Assembly (NCBI RefSeq): GCF_018918285.1 | Contig: NZ_JAHLQF010000001.1 | Coordinates: forward strand, 496,001 to 560,000 | Source of the DNA: Clostridium mobile | GTDB taxonomy: Bacteria > Bacillota > Clostridia > Clostridiales > Clostridiaceae | DNA: 64,000 nucleotides | Direction: 5' to 3' | Part shown: piece by piece, positions 36,148-45,102 of the stretch | How positions within the stretch are numbered: position 1 is the first letter of the stretch | Layout: every line of letters starts with the position of its first letter | Translations under genes and position numbers: made by a program | Notes under the pieces: model-generated | The model's input: the letters and a program-made list of their open reading frames with translations, nothing else | Database searches by the model: none | Told to the model about the DNA's origin: nothing

Positions 36148-36945
36148 TTACACTCCATGAATGTCTTTTTTTGAATATATTAGGTAACTGGCAAAAATTG
36201 AAACAACAATGAAAATTATTTCTATAATAATAAAGGAAGTTTCATAGGAAGAATTTTTAATGATATATGATGTATCATAATATTTAAATGGAGCTATATA
36301 TCGTAATACTTCATCATCAATAATAGAGCTAAACATATTTATTATAAAAAAACCAAATACCGTTCCTAGTGAAATTGGAAGTACAGATTTAATTTTAGTA
36401 GCTAATACAGAAACAAGAATGCCTAATAACAGAAAGATAAGTTGAACAAAAAACATTGTAATTGAAATCATAAAAAATATTTTATAATCAAATTCTTGGT
36501 TTTTCACGGCTGATGCCATTAAACTTGCTGCAACTAAATAAACTATATTAGTTATTATCAAAGAGGTTAATGCCGCTAAAAGTTTAGAGGTAACGATCTG
36601 TGCACGGGTTACAGGCTTTGTCAAAAGAAAATCTGCTGTTTTTTCACGGACTTCTTTTGATAAAATTGAAGTTCCTAAGTTCATAGCTTGAATTGAACCA
36701 CAGAGTAATATATACAAAAACACATAAGAATAAAATCCTAAAAAGGTAGAAATGTTATCCAGAGAAATCCCAATAGCTTTTCTCACCACTTCTGGAAATC
36801 CTTCAAGTATGTTTTTAAATTCTGTAATATCCTTCGTAAAAGCTGGAAACACTGATAAAAATACAATAATCAATGCGACTAAAGAACATGACCAAATGAT
36901 TGTTGACTTTCTATAAGCTTTTAACTCATACAAAAATACATTCAT
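36148..36945 (-). CDS. ABC-2 type permease, first of pair
   Basis: 265 residues, six helices, starting MNVFLYELKAYRKSTIIW, with KPVTRAQIVTSKLLAAL. Same layout as the next gene, indicating gene duplication. It is five bases downstream of the ATPase gene, with TAAGGAGGA before the ATG. Confidence 0.85.
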   Translation of the reverse strand: MNVFLYELKAYRKSTIIWSCSLVALIIVFLSVFPAFTKDITEFKNILEGFPEVVRKAIGISLDNISTFLGFYSYVFLYILLCGSIQAMNLGTSILSKEVREKTADFLLTKPVTRAQIVTSKLLAALTSLIITNIVYLVAASLMASAVKNQEFDYKIFFMISITMFFVQLIFLLLGILVSVLATKIKSVLPISLGTVFGFFIINMFSSIIDDEVLRYIAPFKYYDTSYIIKNSSYETSFIIIEIIFIVVSIFASYLIYSKKDIHGV

Positions 36946-36950
36946 AAACT

Positions 36951-37838
36951 TTAGTCCTCCTTATTTTCATAATAATGCATAAAAATCTCTTCAAGATTTG
37001 GTTCTTCTATCCAAAGATTAGATATTTCTATTGATGATATTTTTTTCATAATTAAATTTATATCTCCTCTAAATAAGAAACTCACAATATTATCTTCTAT
37101 TTCTAAATTATTCACACCTTTAACATCAAAATAATCTTTTTTAACAACATCTTTAGTTTCAATCTTAAATTTCTTATAATTATCTTCTTTTAATGTAGAA
37201 ATCTTTTCAACTTTAATTATTTTTCCCTCTTTAATAATGGCAACTTTATCGCATAATTTCTGGACTTCACTTAAAATATGAGAAGAAAATAGGATTGTAG
37301 CACCTTTTTTGTTCTCTTCTTTTAATAAATCAAAGAATTTTTGCTGCATGAGAGGGTCTAATCCACTGGTAGGTTCATCAAGTATAATTAACTTTGGTTC
37401 ATGAAGTAATCCTTGAACTATTCCTACCTTCTTTTTATTACCGAAGGACAGGTCATCAATTTTTTTATTAAGATCAAGATCCATTATTTCAGCTAACTCT
37501 TTTATTCTTTTGCTGCAATCCTTTTTATAAAAGCTAGCTGAATATTTTAGAAGATCAATTACCCTCATATTGTCATAATAAAATACTTCTGATGGTAAAT
37601 AACCTATCTCTTTTTTAATCTCTGGAGCAAACTTTATAGAATCTTTTCCAAAAATTTTAGCGCTTCCGCTAGTTGGATATATTAGTGATAATAATGTTCT
37701 AATTGTTGTTGACTTTCCTGCACCATTAGGGCCAATGAATCCAAAAATCTCCCCCTCTTCAACATTAAAACTTACATTTTCAATCCCTCTTGATTTTCCG
37801 TAGTTTTTAGTTAAATTTTTAATCTCAATAACATTCAT
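36951..37838 (-). CDS. ABC transporter ATP-binding protein
   Basis: 295 residues. Walker A GPNGAGKST, Q-loop region, signature LSFGNKKKVGIVQGLL (an LSxGxx variant), Walker B LIILDEPTSGLDP and switch His in ILFSSHIL. The C-terminal ~80 residues are a DrrA-type extension. It energises the two permeases encoded immediately downstream and lies 17 bases after the tetR gene. Confidence 0.93.
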   Translation of the reverse strand: MNVIEIKNLTKNYGKSRGIENVSFNVEEGEIFGFIGPNGAGKSTTIRTLLSLIYPTSGSAKIFGKDSIKFAPEIKKEIGYLPSEVFYYDNMRVIDLLKYSASFYKKDCSKRIKELAEIMDLDLNKKIDDLSFGNKKKVGIVQGLLHEPKLIILDEPTSGLDPLMQQKFFDLLKEENKKGATILFSSHILSEVQKLCDKVAIIKEGKIIKVEKISTLKEDNYKKFKIETKDVVKKDYFDVKGVNNLEIEDNIVSFLFRGDINLIMKKISSIEISNLWIEEPNLEEIFMHYYENKED

Positions 37839-37855
37839 TTCATGGCCTCCCCATA

Positions 37856-38476
37856 TTATTTATAAAAATTATTTTTAAATATCTCTATATACTCATCTGC
37901 TTCAGCAAAAGCTTTATCGTAGTCAATTTCCTTTGAAGTTAATTTTGCTCTCTCCATTACCTGTTCACTAAACTTCTGTAAGGACCAAATTATAATATTT
38001 ATAGCCTTTTTTACATCAATATCGTCTTTGAACTTAGAAATATCAATTCCTTCAAATATCTTATTACGTGCACTCTTAGTAAATTTAATATTTGTACTTT
38101 CTAATTCATTTTTAACATTAAGTGAATCTTCCATGTATGCTACTTCAAGAAATTTAAACATTTCAGGATGCCTATTCATCAATTCAAATTTAATAGATAA
38201 AATTTGGCGTAACCTAACGAATAAATCCCTTTCATCTAAATTAATTTTTCCATAAAATTCGTTTATATTAAGTTCAACACAATAATCATATAAAAATAGA
38301 AATAGCTGTTTCTTATTTTTAAAGTAATGAAATAATATTCCCTTTGATATATCCGCTTCTTTAACAATCTCATTGGTAGATGCATTTTCAAAACCCTTCT
38401 GTGCAAACTCCTTCATTGCCGCATTTAAAATACGCTCTTGCTTCTCTTTACTTAGATTTAAAAATTTTGAAAACAT
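37856..38476 (-). CDS. TetR/AcrR family regulator of the ABC exporter
   Basis: 206 residues. An N-terminal HTH (ERILNAAMKEFAQKGFENASTNEIVKEADISKGILFHYF, read across two segments) is followed by a helical ligand domain. It heads the operon with the ABC genes. Two mirror-image 17-bp operators flank its -10, so it most likely represses itself and the exporter until ligand binds. The start at 38476 follows AGAGGGAT; the upstream frame to 38533 runs into the operator. Confidence 0.9.
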   Translation of the reverse strand: MFSKFLNLSKEKQERILNAAMKEFAQKGFENASTNEIVKEADISKGILFHYFKNKKQLFLFLYDYCVELNINEFYGKINLDERDLFVRLRQILSIKFELMNRHPEMFKFLEVAYMEDSLNVKNELESTNIKFTKSARNKIFEGIDISKFKDDIDVKKAINIIIWSLQKFSEQVMERAKLTSKEIDYDKAFAEADEYIEIFKNNFYK

Positions 38477-38516
38477 ATTCTTATCCCTCTTTCTAGTAAT
38501 TAATAACGTAATAAAA

Positions 38517-38567
38517 TTGACCACTATAGTCAATTTTATTTTAACACCTTTTGACTATAGTGGTCAA
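38517..38567 (-). promoter_or_regulatory. Two mirrored 17-bp TetR operators around a promoter
   Basis: TTGACCACTATAGTCAA (38517-38533) and its exact reverse complement (38551-38567), each itself a TTGAC...GTCAA dyad. On the minus strand TTGACC is the -35 and TAAAAT (38538-38543) the -10, so both sites would block polymerase. Confidence 0.82.
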
Positions 38568-38581
38568 TATATTTTATATCT

Positions 38582-39055
38582 CTATTTTAAATTTACAAAA
38601 CTTTTTTCATGCTCTAAAAGCCATTGTTTTACCCCTAATCCACCAGCGTATCCTGTTAAGCTTCCATTAGTTCCAATCACTCTATGGCAAGGTACTATAA
38701 CCCATATTATATTTCTACCATTAGCATTTCCTACTGCTCTTACAGCTTTTTCATTCCCTATTTTTATAGCTAATTCTTTATAAGATAAAGTTCTTCCATA
38801 GGGAATTTTCATCAGTTCACTCCATATCTGCTTTTGAAAATCAGTTCCTTCTAGTGAGATTTTAAGGTCAAATTCTTTTCTATTTCCATTAAAATATTCA
38901 TCTAATTGGATAATAGTATTTTCTAGAATTAAATTACTTTCACTCCTTGGTTTTTCTTTATCTATAACCATAACTGAGAGTAATTTATCTTCAGAACAAA
39001 TTATTTCTAATATACCTATGGGTGAATGATAGTATCCATAATACTTTTTAATCAT
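38582..39055 (-). CDS. ogt: Methylated-DNA--protein-cysteine methyltransferase (Ogt/AdaB)
   Basis: 157 residues. Removes O6-alkyl groups from guanine in a suicide reaction. The acceptor motif IPCHRVIG and helix-turn PYGRTLSYKELAIKIGN are intact, as is the NANGRN loop. Same strand as the Fe-S protein and AdaA-like genes upstream, forming an alkylation-response group. GGGAGTG precedes the ATG. Confidence 0.95.
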   Translation of the reverse strand: MIKKYYGYYHSPIGILEIICSEDKLLSVMVIDKEKPRSESNLILENTIIQLDEYFNGNRKEFDLKISLEGTDFQKQIWSELMKIPYGRTLSYKELAIKIGNEKAVRAVGNANGRNIIWVIVPCHRVIGTNGSLTGYAGGLGVKQWLLEHEKSFVNLK

Positions 39056-39166
39056 GTAATCACTCCCAAATATAATTTAAATTCTATATTTCATAATACC
39101 ACCATATTATTAATCTCTTTTTACTAATCTTTTTTAGCGTATTTTTATTTTTCTACAAAATTGCTT

Positions 39167-39820
39167 TTAGTGCTCGCTTATGAATTTATCAACTTGGGCA
39201 TGCCACTGATCTGGTTCAAGTGTACCAGGAACAGTATCCTCTCCAAATAAGAGATCAACTATATATCGTGGTTTTTTTCCTCCTATATACATTGACTTAG
39301 AACAAGATACACAATAAACAACTACATCTTCAACGGGCATTTCAGAAGCACGTTTTTTCATCTGTTCCTTAACTTGCTCCACAGGTAAAACTCCATAGTA
39401 GTTATCTCCACAACATTTACCTTTTGTCCTTGTGTTTTTAGGCTCTACTAAATTTATGTTCATTTTTTTTAATAAGTCTCTTATTGCATTATGTACTCTT
39501 TCTTCATTACGAGTAGGACAAGCATCATTAATAGTCATCTCTTTTCCCTTATAATCCGGGAAAGGAAATGTATTACTATTAGCTAATACCTCCCAAAGTG
39601 AAATAGTAGAAACTGAATCATACAACTCCCTATAACGTCTGTCGCAACCGGGACATGTGTTAATTACTTGTGCTTCACCCTCTAAATTAGGTTCATGTCT
39701 ACAGCAAGTTAAATGCTCATCTATATTTCCCAAATCCTTATTCAAAAATTCAAGAATCTTTCTTCCAAGCTCCGGCTTATAGATCATTAGTGCGCACCCT
39801 GGTGCAAATACTTTTTTCAT
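39167..39820 (-). CDS. Cysteine-rich (CCG-domain) Fe-S oxidoreductase-like protein
   Basis: 217 residues with heterodisulfide-reductase-like CCG features: PGCAL, TCCRHEP, NTCPGCDRRY, ACPTRNEERVHN, GKCCGDNYYG and YCVSCSKSM. These would bind an unusual Fe-S cluster. Function unknown. Its place between adaA-like and ogt genes, 49 bases after the former, is unusual and suggests one transcript. AAGGGGGAT precedes the ATG. Confidence 0.8.
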   Translation of the reverse strand: MKKVFAPGCALMIYKPELGRKILEFLNKDLGNIDEHLTCCRHEPNLEGEAQVINTCPGCDRRYRELYDSVSTISLWEVLANSNTFPFPDYKGKEMTINDACPTRNEERVHNAIRDLLKKMNINLVEPKNTRTKGKCCGDNYYGVLPVEQVKEQMKKRASEMPVEDVVVYCVSCSKSMYIGGKKPRYIVDLLFGEDTVPGTLEPDQWHAQVDKFISEH

Positions 39821-39869
39821 TATAATATCCCCCTTATTTATTAATTAAATTATTACAAAAATAAATAAA

Positions 39870-40460
39870 TTATTTCATATCTACCCTATTTACACTATTG
39901 CCTCTTCTATATTCTTTTGGTGTATAACCGACCTGTTCTTTAAAACATTTATAGAAATTAGATAAACTTTTAAATCCAACTTCATAGGCAACTGCAACAA
40001 TGTCTAAATTAGTTTGTACTAATAATTCCTTGGATCTTTTTACTCGTGCCTGCATTATATATTCACTTGGCGTTAAACCATAATAATGCCTAAATAATCT
40101 GGTTAAATGACTGTCACTCATACCCACTTCTTGTGAGATGTCTTTAAAGCTAATTTCTCTTTTATAATCATGATCCAAAATTTCTTTTACCTTTTGAATT
40201 AGCATCTTATTAGGTTCATAAATATGGTCATTGATATCAGGCCTACACATTTTACATGGTCTAAAACCTGCATCAATTGCATCCCCCGAACTATTAAAAA
40301 ACAAGATATTCTTTTTTAGTGGTGGCTTAGCTCTACAGGATGGTCTGCAGAAAATACCTGTTGTTTTCACAGCATAATAAAATAAACCATCATACTGCCT
40401 GTTACAATTTATAATAGCATTCCATTTCTCTTCATTAACGATTTCATTATTTTTTTTCAT
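39870..40460 (-). CDS. adaA: AdaA-like methylphosphotriester sensor/activator
   Basis: 196 residues. The N-terminal Ada zinc domain has four Cys (GIFCRPSCRAKPP and FRPCKMCRP); the first is the alkyl acceptor in Ada. The C-terminal AraC double HTH contains ISQEVGMSDSHLTRLFRHYYG and YEVGFKSLSNFYKCFKEQVGYTP. It lacks the methyltransferase domain, which is supplied by the separate ogt gene, as in Bacillus adaA/adaB. Methylated protein should activate its own operon. Confidence 0.92.
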   Translation of the reverse strand: MKKNNEIVNEEKWNAIINCNRQYDGLFYYAVKTTGIFCRPSCRAKPPLKKNILFFNSSGDAIDAGFRPCKMCRPDINDHIYEPNKMLIQKVKEILDHDYKREISFKDISQEVGMSDSHLTRLFRHYYGLTPSEYIMQARVKRSKELLVQTNLDIVAVAYEVGFKSLSNFYKCFKEQVGYTPKEYRRGNSVNRVDMK

Positions 40461-40602
40461 GCTTTAAGCCTCCATGGAATAATATCTTAATAACTATAAT
40501 ACACTTATAATTTTAAAACTTCTTCCTGTATTTTGCTAACCTTTTTTATGCTATATTTTTAAAGTTTGTCATATAATCATTATACTATATAAGCTTAAAT
40601 AA

Positions 40603-40651
40603 TAAAAAAACAAAGGTAACTGCAACTTGTTTTGCAGTTATCTTTGTTTTT
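40603..40651 (-). terminator. Terminator of the 366-residue unknown gene
   Basis: CAAAGGTAACTGCA and TGCAGTTATCTTTG pair (one G-U) around an eight-base loop, flanked by A- and T-runs. Confidence 0.85.
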
Positions 40652-40663
40652 ATAATACAAGGG

Positions 40664-41764
40664 TTATTTAAATAGTATAATGTTATCTTTTAATATTACA
40701 CATGTCCCTTCATAACTATTTATGTTTCCATTTTTAATATCTCTTATCTTAACAAAATTCTTGTAATTATCTCCATTATCATCTTCTGTCCAAAAACTCG
40801 TTATAAAATAGTCCTCAATTATTCCTTCAAAATCTTCTTTTAATTCACCATATTCAAAAGTAAAATCTTCATCAAAAATTTCTTTTATCTGTTTTATCTT
40901 ATTCTCTATAATTCTTATTTCATATATTCTTCTATTCTCTATATCATACCAAATAAAATTTGTTGAATATGAAAACTTACTGTCATTCATTTGTATGGAT
41001 TTTAATAACTTTTTCTCTAATGTTTTTTTATTAACTGAATATATATGTTGTATTTTGCTCTCAAAATCCTTTACTCTATAATAAATACTTTCATCATCCA
41101 TGCCAAAATATCTTATCCATGCAGTAAGTTCTGTATTATGAATCTGATTAAAAGGAATTAGTTTACATCCACTTTTTACAAATTGGATAAATCTCTGTAA
41201 AGAAATAATATTAATACTTTCTCTATAGCCATTTCTATAAAAGTTCTCTTTTTTAATTCCTTCCCAAAACATTTCTTCTAGTTCCCAATCTTCCATATAT
41301 GCTTCTTCAAAAGCAATATGTCTACTGTCATCAATGTCATAGGGAATAAAATAATCTCTGATTCCTAGAACAACTCTTTTATCCTTTACTTCATATTCTT
41401 TTTTATCTTTTAAATTACATAAAATAGCATAATCATACTCTCCATGGATATCTTTTTGTACATCAGAATGTTCCTCATCAATTTCAAAATCATTTCCCAT
41501 AAAAAGTACATATCTTTCACTTAAAAAAATAGTACTTGCCTCCTTTTTTATGGAATAAAGTTTATCTATTGACTCATCTATAAGACTAACTGCATATATA
41601 GATGTTTTAGTACAGTCTTCTTGTACTTCGTATGAATTAGTATATATATAATTTTTATAGATACCTTCTTCAAATTCTTTATTTCCAAAAATAAATTCAC
41701 TATTCTCAAATGAAATTATTTTATTCATTTCAAACTCAAATTCTCTTAAATCAACTAAGTTCAC
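40664..41764 (-). CDS. Unrecognised acidic soluble protein
   Basis: 366 residues, rich in Asp, Glu, Tyr and Ile, with no signal peptide or membrane helix. Short strand-like repeats ending in hydrophobic-Tyr pairs suggest a beta-propeller-like or all-beta fold (weak inference). The start is a GTG at 41764 after TAGGTG. It lies 32 bases downstream of the membrane-anchored glucosaminidase gene, so the two are an operon and probably act together. I can assign no function. Confidence 0.75.
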   Translation of the reverse strand: MNLVDLREFEFEMNKIISFENSEFIFGNKEFEEGIYKNYIYTNSYEVQEDCTKTSIYAVSLIDESIDKLYSIKKEASTIFLSERYVLFMGNDFEIDEEHSDVQKDIHGEYDYAILCNLKDKKEYEVKDKRVVLGIRDYFIPYDIDDSRHIAFEEAYMEDWELEEMFWEGIKKENFYRNGYRESINIISLQRFIQFVKSGCKLIPFNQIHNTELTAWIRYFGMDDESIYYRVKDFESKIQHIYSVNKKTLEKKLLKSIQMNDSKFSYSTNFIWYDIENRRIYEIRIIENKIKQIKEIFDEDFTFEYGELKEDFEGIIEDYFITSFWTEDDNGDNYKNFVKIRDIKNGNINSYEGTCVILKDNIILFK

Positions 41765-41796
41765 GTAAAAACACCTACTTATTAATAAAGTTTGCC

Positions 41797-43047
41797 CTAT
41801 TCTACATATTTCATTAACTCTTCAAAGATCAACCTTACTCCCTTACCCCAATTCTTATCTTCAGCATATTTTCTGCCTATCCATAAAAAAGGGTCTTTAT
41901 CCTCTGGTCTATTTTCAGATAAATTAATTACAGTTCTAGAAGCTATCCTAGTGGCATCATTTATATCTGTATTGTATTCTATCCAACTATAATATACATT
42001 AAATGGATTATTGGCTATTTTATAAGCATCCTTATGGCTTTTAGGTACAAAACTTTGTTCTTGTCCTGTTATGGAAAAAAGCACAATAGGATTTAAATTG
42101 AACTCTTTTGCTACATAAAATATAGTAGAGAAATATGGTTCTTCAGCTAAAAGAGAATTCCGTTTATTTAAAAAATCTATTAATTTTTCTTTGTTTATTT
42201 CTTCATATCTCATATATTTAGGAAGATGCAAATTGGGATACTCCGTTGAAATCTCTTCCTTTTTATCTGATTTAACAACATAATTTTCTATTTTCTCTTG
42301 CTCCACGCTTCTATTAAAATAAGAACCTCTGATTACATTGTACAAAGGTATAATAAAAATAGCCGTAATGGCTATACATGCAACTTTTTTTAAGTTTTTT
42401 GAATGAGACAAATTATTAGATAAAGTCTTTTTCCATTCCCTATTTTGAGGATTTTCCAATTTTTCAATACTGTCATCGGCATTGCTTTCAGCTTTAAACT
42501 CTTCAATACTATCATCGATATCGCTCTCATCTTTAATTTCTTCAATACTGCCATCCATATTGCTCTCATCTTTAAATTCTTCAATACCGTCATCAATATT
42601 ACTCTCATCTTTAAAATGCAATTCTTCATTTGTGGAAGTACTTAAATCTATATCTTTAAATCCTATTGATCCTAAATACTTATGTACATCCTCCGTTGAA
42701 ATTTCAATTTTTGCATTTAAATTAATCCAGTCTATTAATTCTTCTGCATAGTTTTTCACTATGTCTTCCTCTGTTGTATAAGCTTCAAAAATATCACAGA
42801 AGGTAATGGACATTTTATCCTTACCTAAGGTATTTTTTATTATATTGTTTTTAACAGAGGACTTTAAGTGCTCTGGTAATCCTTCTAATTCCTTATATAT
42901 GATTTTATTAATAGCATGTGAAAGTATTATTGAATTTTCTTTTGCAACATTTTCAGGGTATTTTTTCTGTATATAACTCTTAATATTTACAATATCATCT
43001 TTATCTAAAACCTTTATTTTATCTAATTCACTTAAAACACTCTTCAT
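41797..43047 (-). CDS. Membrane-anchored glucosaminidase-like protein with acidic tandem repeats
   Basis: 416 residues. Residues 1-145 are a helical, soluble region without a signal sequence. Residues ~146-197 are four 13-residue acidic repeats (DESNIDDGIEEFK type). Residues ~222-239 form one membrane helix. The C-terminal ~150 residues resemble a glucosaminidase/lysozyme-like domain (VLFSITGQEQSFVPKS, NNPFNVYYSW, WIGRKYAED). Topology should be N-inside, C-outside. The domain could cut or only bind peptidoglycan. The ribosome site (TAGGT) is weak. Confidence 0.7.
   Translation of the reverse strand: MKSVLSELDKIKVLDKDDIVNIKSYIQKKYPENVAKENSIILSHAINKIIYKELEGLPEHLKSSVKNNIIKNTLGKDKMSITFCDIFEAYTTEEDIVKNYAEELIDWINLNAKIEISTEDVHKYLGSIGFKDIDLSTSTNEELHFKDESNIDDGIEEFKDESNMDGSIEEIKDESDIDDSIEEFKAESNADDSIEKLENPQNREWKKTLSNNLSHSKNLKKVACIAITAIFIIPLYNVIRGSYFNRSVEQEKIENYVVKSDKKEEISTEYPNLHLPKYMRYEEINKEKLIDFLNKRNSLLAEEPYFSTIFYVAKEFNLNPIVLFSITGQEQSFVPKSHKDAYKIANNPFNVYYSWIEYNTDINDATRIASRTVINLSENRPEDKDPFLWIGRKYAEDKNWGKGVRLIFEELMKYVE
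42461..42617 (-). repeat. Four 39-bp tandem repeats within the glucosaminidase-like gene
   Basis: The plus-strand marker TTCAATAC recurs at 42463, 42502, 42541 and 42580, an exact 39-base period. Each unit encodes 13 acidic residues. Copy-number change would alter the linker before the membrane helix. Confidence 0.85.
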
Positions 43048-43225
43048 AAATTTCAGTACCTACATTTTTATAATATTGATTATTTATCGTTTATACTATA
43101 AAAATCTTTACAACACATGGAAAGTCTAATACCTCTAGTGTAATAAAGAATTTTAAATAATCCTGATCTATGTAAAATTTTAATGCACACTTGTATTACT
43201 GCTTTATAAGCAAAGCTTAAATCTA

Positions 43226-43267
43226 TTAAAAAGGAAAATTGAAGAAATTCATCAATTTTCCTTTTGT
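43226..43267 (-). terminator. Terminator of the nitrilase gene
   Basis: AAAAGGAAAATTGA and TCAATTTTCCTTTT pair around a nine-base loop, directly after the nitrilase stop. Confidence 0.85.
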
Positions 43268-43270
43268 TAT

Positions 43271-44197
43271 TTACTCATGCACTATTAATTCAAATACATC
43301 CGGTCTTGAATAGTGACCTGTTACATCAAAATCTAGTCTACTTTGAACTATTAAGTCTAAATCCAATTCACCTATTAATATTTCTTCTTTATTATAAACT
43401 GGTTCTACCACATATCTTCCTAAAGGATCTATTATACAACTGCCTCCTGGACACATTATTTCAGGTTGTTTTTCCAATTCATGATAATAATTTAAATCCT
43501 TTGGATACATGCTTTTTTCTACATATTGATTACAAGAAATAACGAAACATCTACCTTCTAAAGCAATATGTTTTATAGTATTCTGATATATTTCTCTTGA
43601 ATCGGCAGTAGGTGCTATATATATTTTTACGCCTTTAGCATACATTGCTGCACGAGCTAGTGGCATGTAGTTTTCCCAACAAATTAAAGAACCCATCTTT
43701 CCATATGGTGTATCTACTGCAGTGAGAGTACTTCCATCTCCTTCTCCCCAAATTAATCTTTCAGAGCCTGTTGGTTTTAATTTTCTATGCTTTCCTAAAT
43801 ACTCTCCATTGGGTCCAAAGAAAAGAACTGTACAATATAGTGTAGTATTAATTTCATCTGCATCTCTTTCAGTAATTCCTATTGATAAATAAACTCCATA
43901 TTCGTGAGCTGCCTCGCCTAAAGCTTCTGTGACATCACTTGGAACAGCAACAGAATTTTCATAATATCTTTGCCAATCTTTTCTTCCTTCCATTGTGCGA
44001 CTTCCTACGACAAATCCAAAACTAAGTCCTCTTGGATAAGCAGGTATAAAAGCTTCTGGAAATACAACTATTTTTGCCCCCTTATCAGCTGCTTCTTTAA
44101 TTAATGATATAGTTTTCTTTAAAGTTGCATCTTTATCCATAATTATAGGGGATGCTTGGACTACTGCAACCTTTACTGTTTTTGCATTTTCCTTCAA
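43271..44197 (-). CDS. Nitrilase (carbon-nitrogen hydrolase)
   Basis: 308 residues. Hydrolyses nitriles to carboxylate and ammonia. The Glu-Lys-Cys triad is visible: E48 in FPEAF, K139 in KHRKLKPTGSER and C173 in ICWENYMP. The GSERLIWGEGDGS segment is characteristic of true nitrilases rather than amidases. The start is a TTG at 44197 behind AGGAGGGTG. It is monocistronic. The substrate (aliphatic or aryl) cannot be decided. Confidence 0.92.
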   Translation of the reverse strand: MKENAKTVKVAVVQASPIIMDKDATLKKTISLIKEAADKGAKIVVFPEAFIPAYPRGLSFGFVVGSRTMEGRKDWQRYYENSVAVPSDVTEALGEAAHEYGVYLSIGITERDADEINTTLYCTVLFFGPNGEYLGKHRKLKPTGSERLIWGEGDGSTLTAVDTPYGKMGSLICWENYMPLARAAMYAKGVKIYIAPTADSREIYQNTIKHIALEGRCFVISCNQYVEKSMYPKDLNYYHELEKQPEIMCPGGSCIIDPLGRYVVEPVYNKEEILIGELDLDLIVQSRLDFDVTGHYSRPDVFELIVHE

Positions 44198-44460
44198 TGG
44201 TCACCCTCCTTGTATAAATAATTTGAATTAAACCTTTGTAAAACTCTTCAACGAAGACTTTGTTATGTTTTGTCTATATTTTTTCATATCTGATAATAGT
44301 ACCATACTAATAATTTTTAAAAATTTTCTAAATAGTTCTACTTTTATAACTAAAGTATATTACAATAAAATTTAAATATCAAATCTGCTTGAAATAAATA
44401 ATTAGAATCGTACTTTTTCCTATTTATTAAAAAACTTTCTAACTCTGTGATATACTTACT

Positions 44461-44913
44461 CTAAAAATTATTATACATAAAAATGGTATTATTTCTTACT
44501 TTAAATCCATGCTTTTTATAGAATTGTTCAGCAGGGAAATCCTTTTCTGTAAGCAGTGCAATGCAGTAAATATTTTTAGAAATTAAATATTCTTTGATAT
44601 AATTCATTAGTCTAGAACCAATACCACTACATTGCAAATCAGAGTCTATAAAATATTCATCAATATAGTATTCCTCACCTTCATACCAACTTCTTGTATG
44701 TCCAAAACATGCACCAAGGATTTTATTATTTTCTTCAATAACAAAGCCAATAAATACAGGATTATCTACAAATTCTTTAAGATACTTTTGCACTTGATTT
44801 ACGGATTCCCATTTATCAAACCAAGGTTCACCATTAAAAACTTTTAGCATTAACTCTGAACATTTTTTAAGGTCAGATGTTTTCATTATTCTTGCTCGTA
44901 AGTTTAAATTCAT
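44461..44913 (-). CDS. GNAT family N-acetyltransferase
   Basis: 150 residues with the acetyl-CoA loop LQCSGIGSRLMNYI and the GNAT strand EEYYIDEYFIDSDLQ; FYKKHGFKVRN near the end is typical. Acyl acceptor unknown. It has its own ribosome site (GGAAGTGAG) and stands alone between the nitrilase and adhesin genes. Confidence 0.88.
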   Translation of the reverse strand: MNLNLRARIMKTSDLKKCSELMLKVFNGEPWFDKWESVNQVQKYLKEFVDNPVFIGFVIEENNKILGACFGHTRSWYEGEEYYIDEYFIDSDLQCSGIGSRLMNYIKEYLISKNIYCIALLTEKDFPAEQFYKKHGFKVRNNTIFMYNNF

Positions 44914-45046
44914 ATGATCTCACTTCCTATTATATAATAATCTCACTTGTTATATTAATAATCTTAATTAATCTAATTATATTTATTGTAACATTTACGG
45001 TCAATACAATTATAGGAATATAGTCCTTATTTTACATATAGTAAAT

Positions 45047-45081
45047 ATAAAAAAGAATGCCCTTTATTTTAAGGGCACTCT
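45047..45081 (-). terminator. Terminator of the adhesin gene
   Basis: TGCCCTT and AAGGGCA (45058-45077) pair, extended by partial flanking pairs; the minus strand then reads TTCTTTTTTATATTT. Confidence 0.75.
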
Positions 45082-45102
45082 CTTATTTAGTATTGATTGT
45101 TT

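Noticed and set aside
42445-42751. Several overlapping ORFs inside the acidic-repeat gene
   Set aside because: They are other-frame readings of the 39-bp tandem repeat; period and codon sense fit only the minus-strand 416-residue protein.
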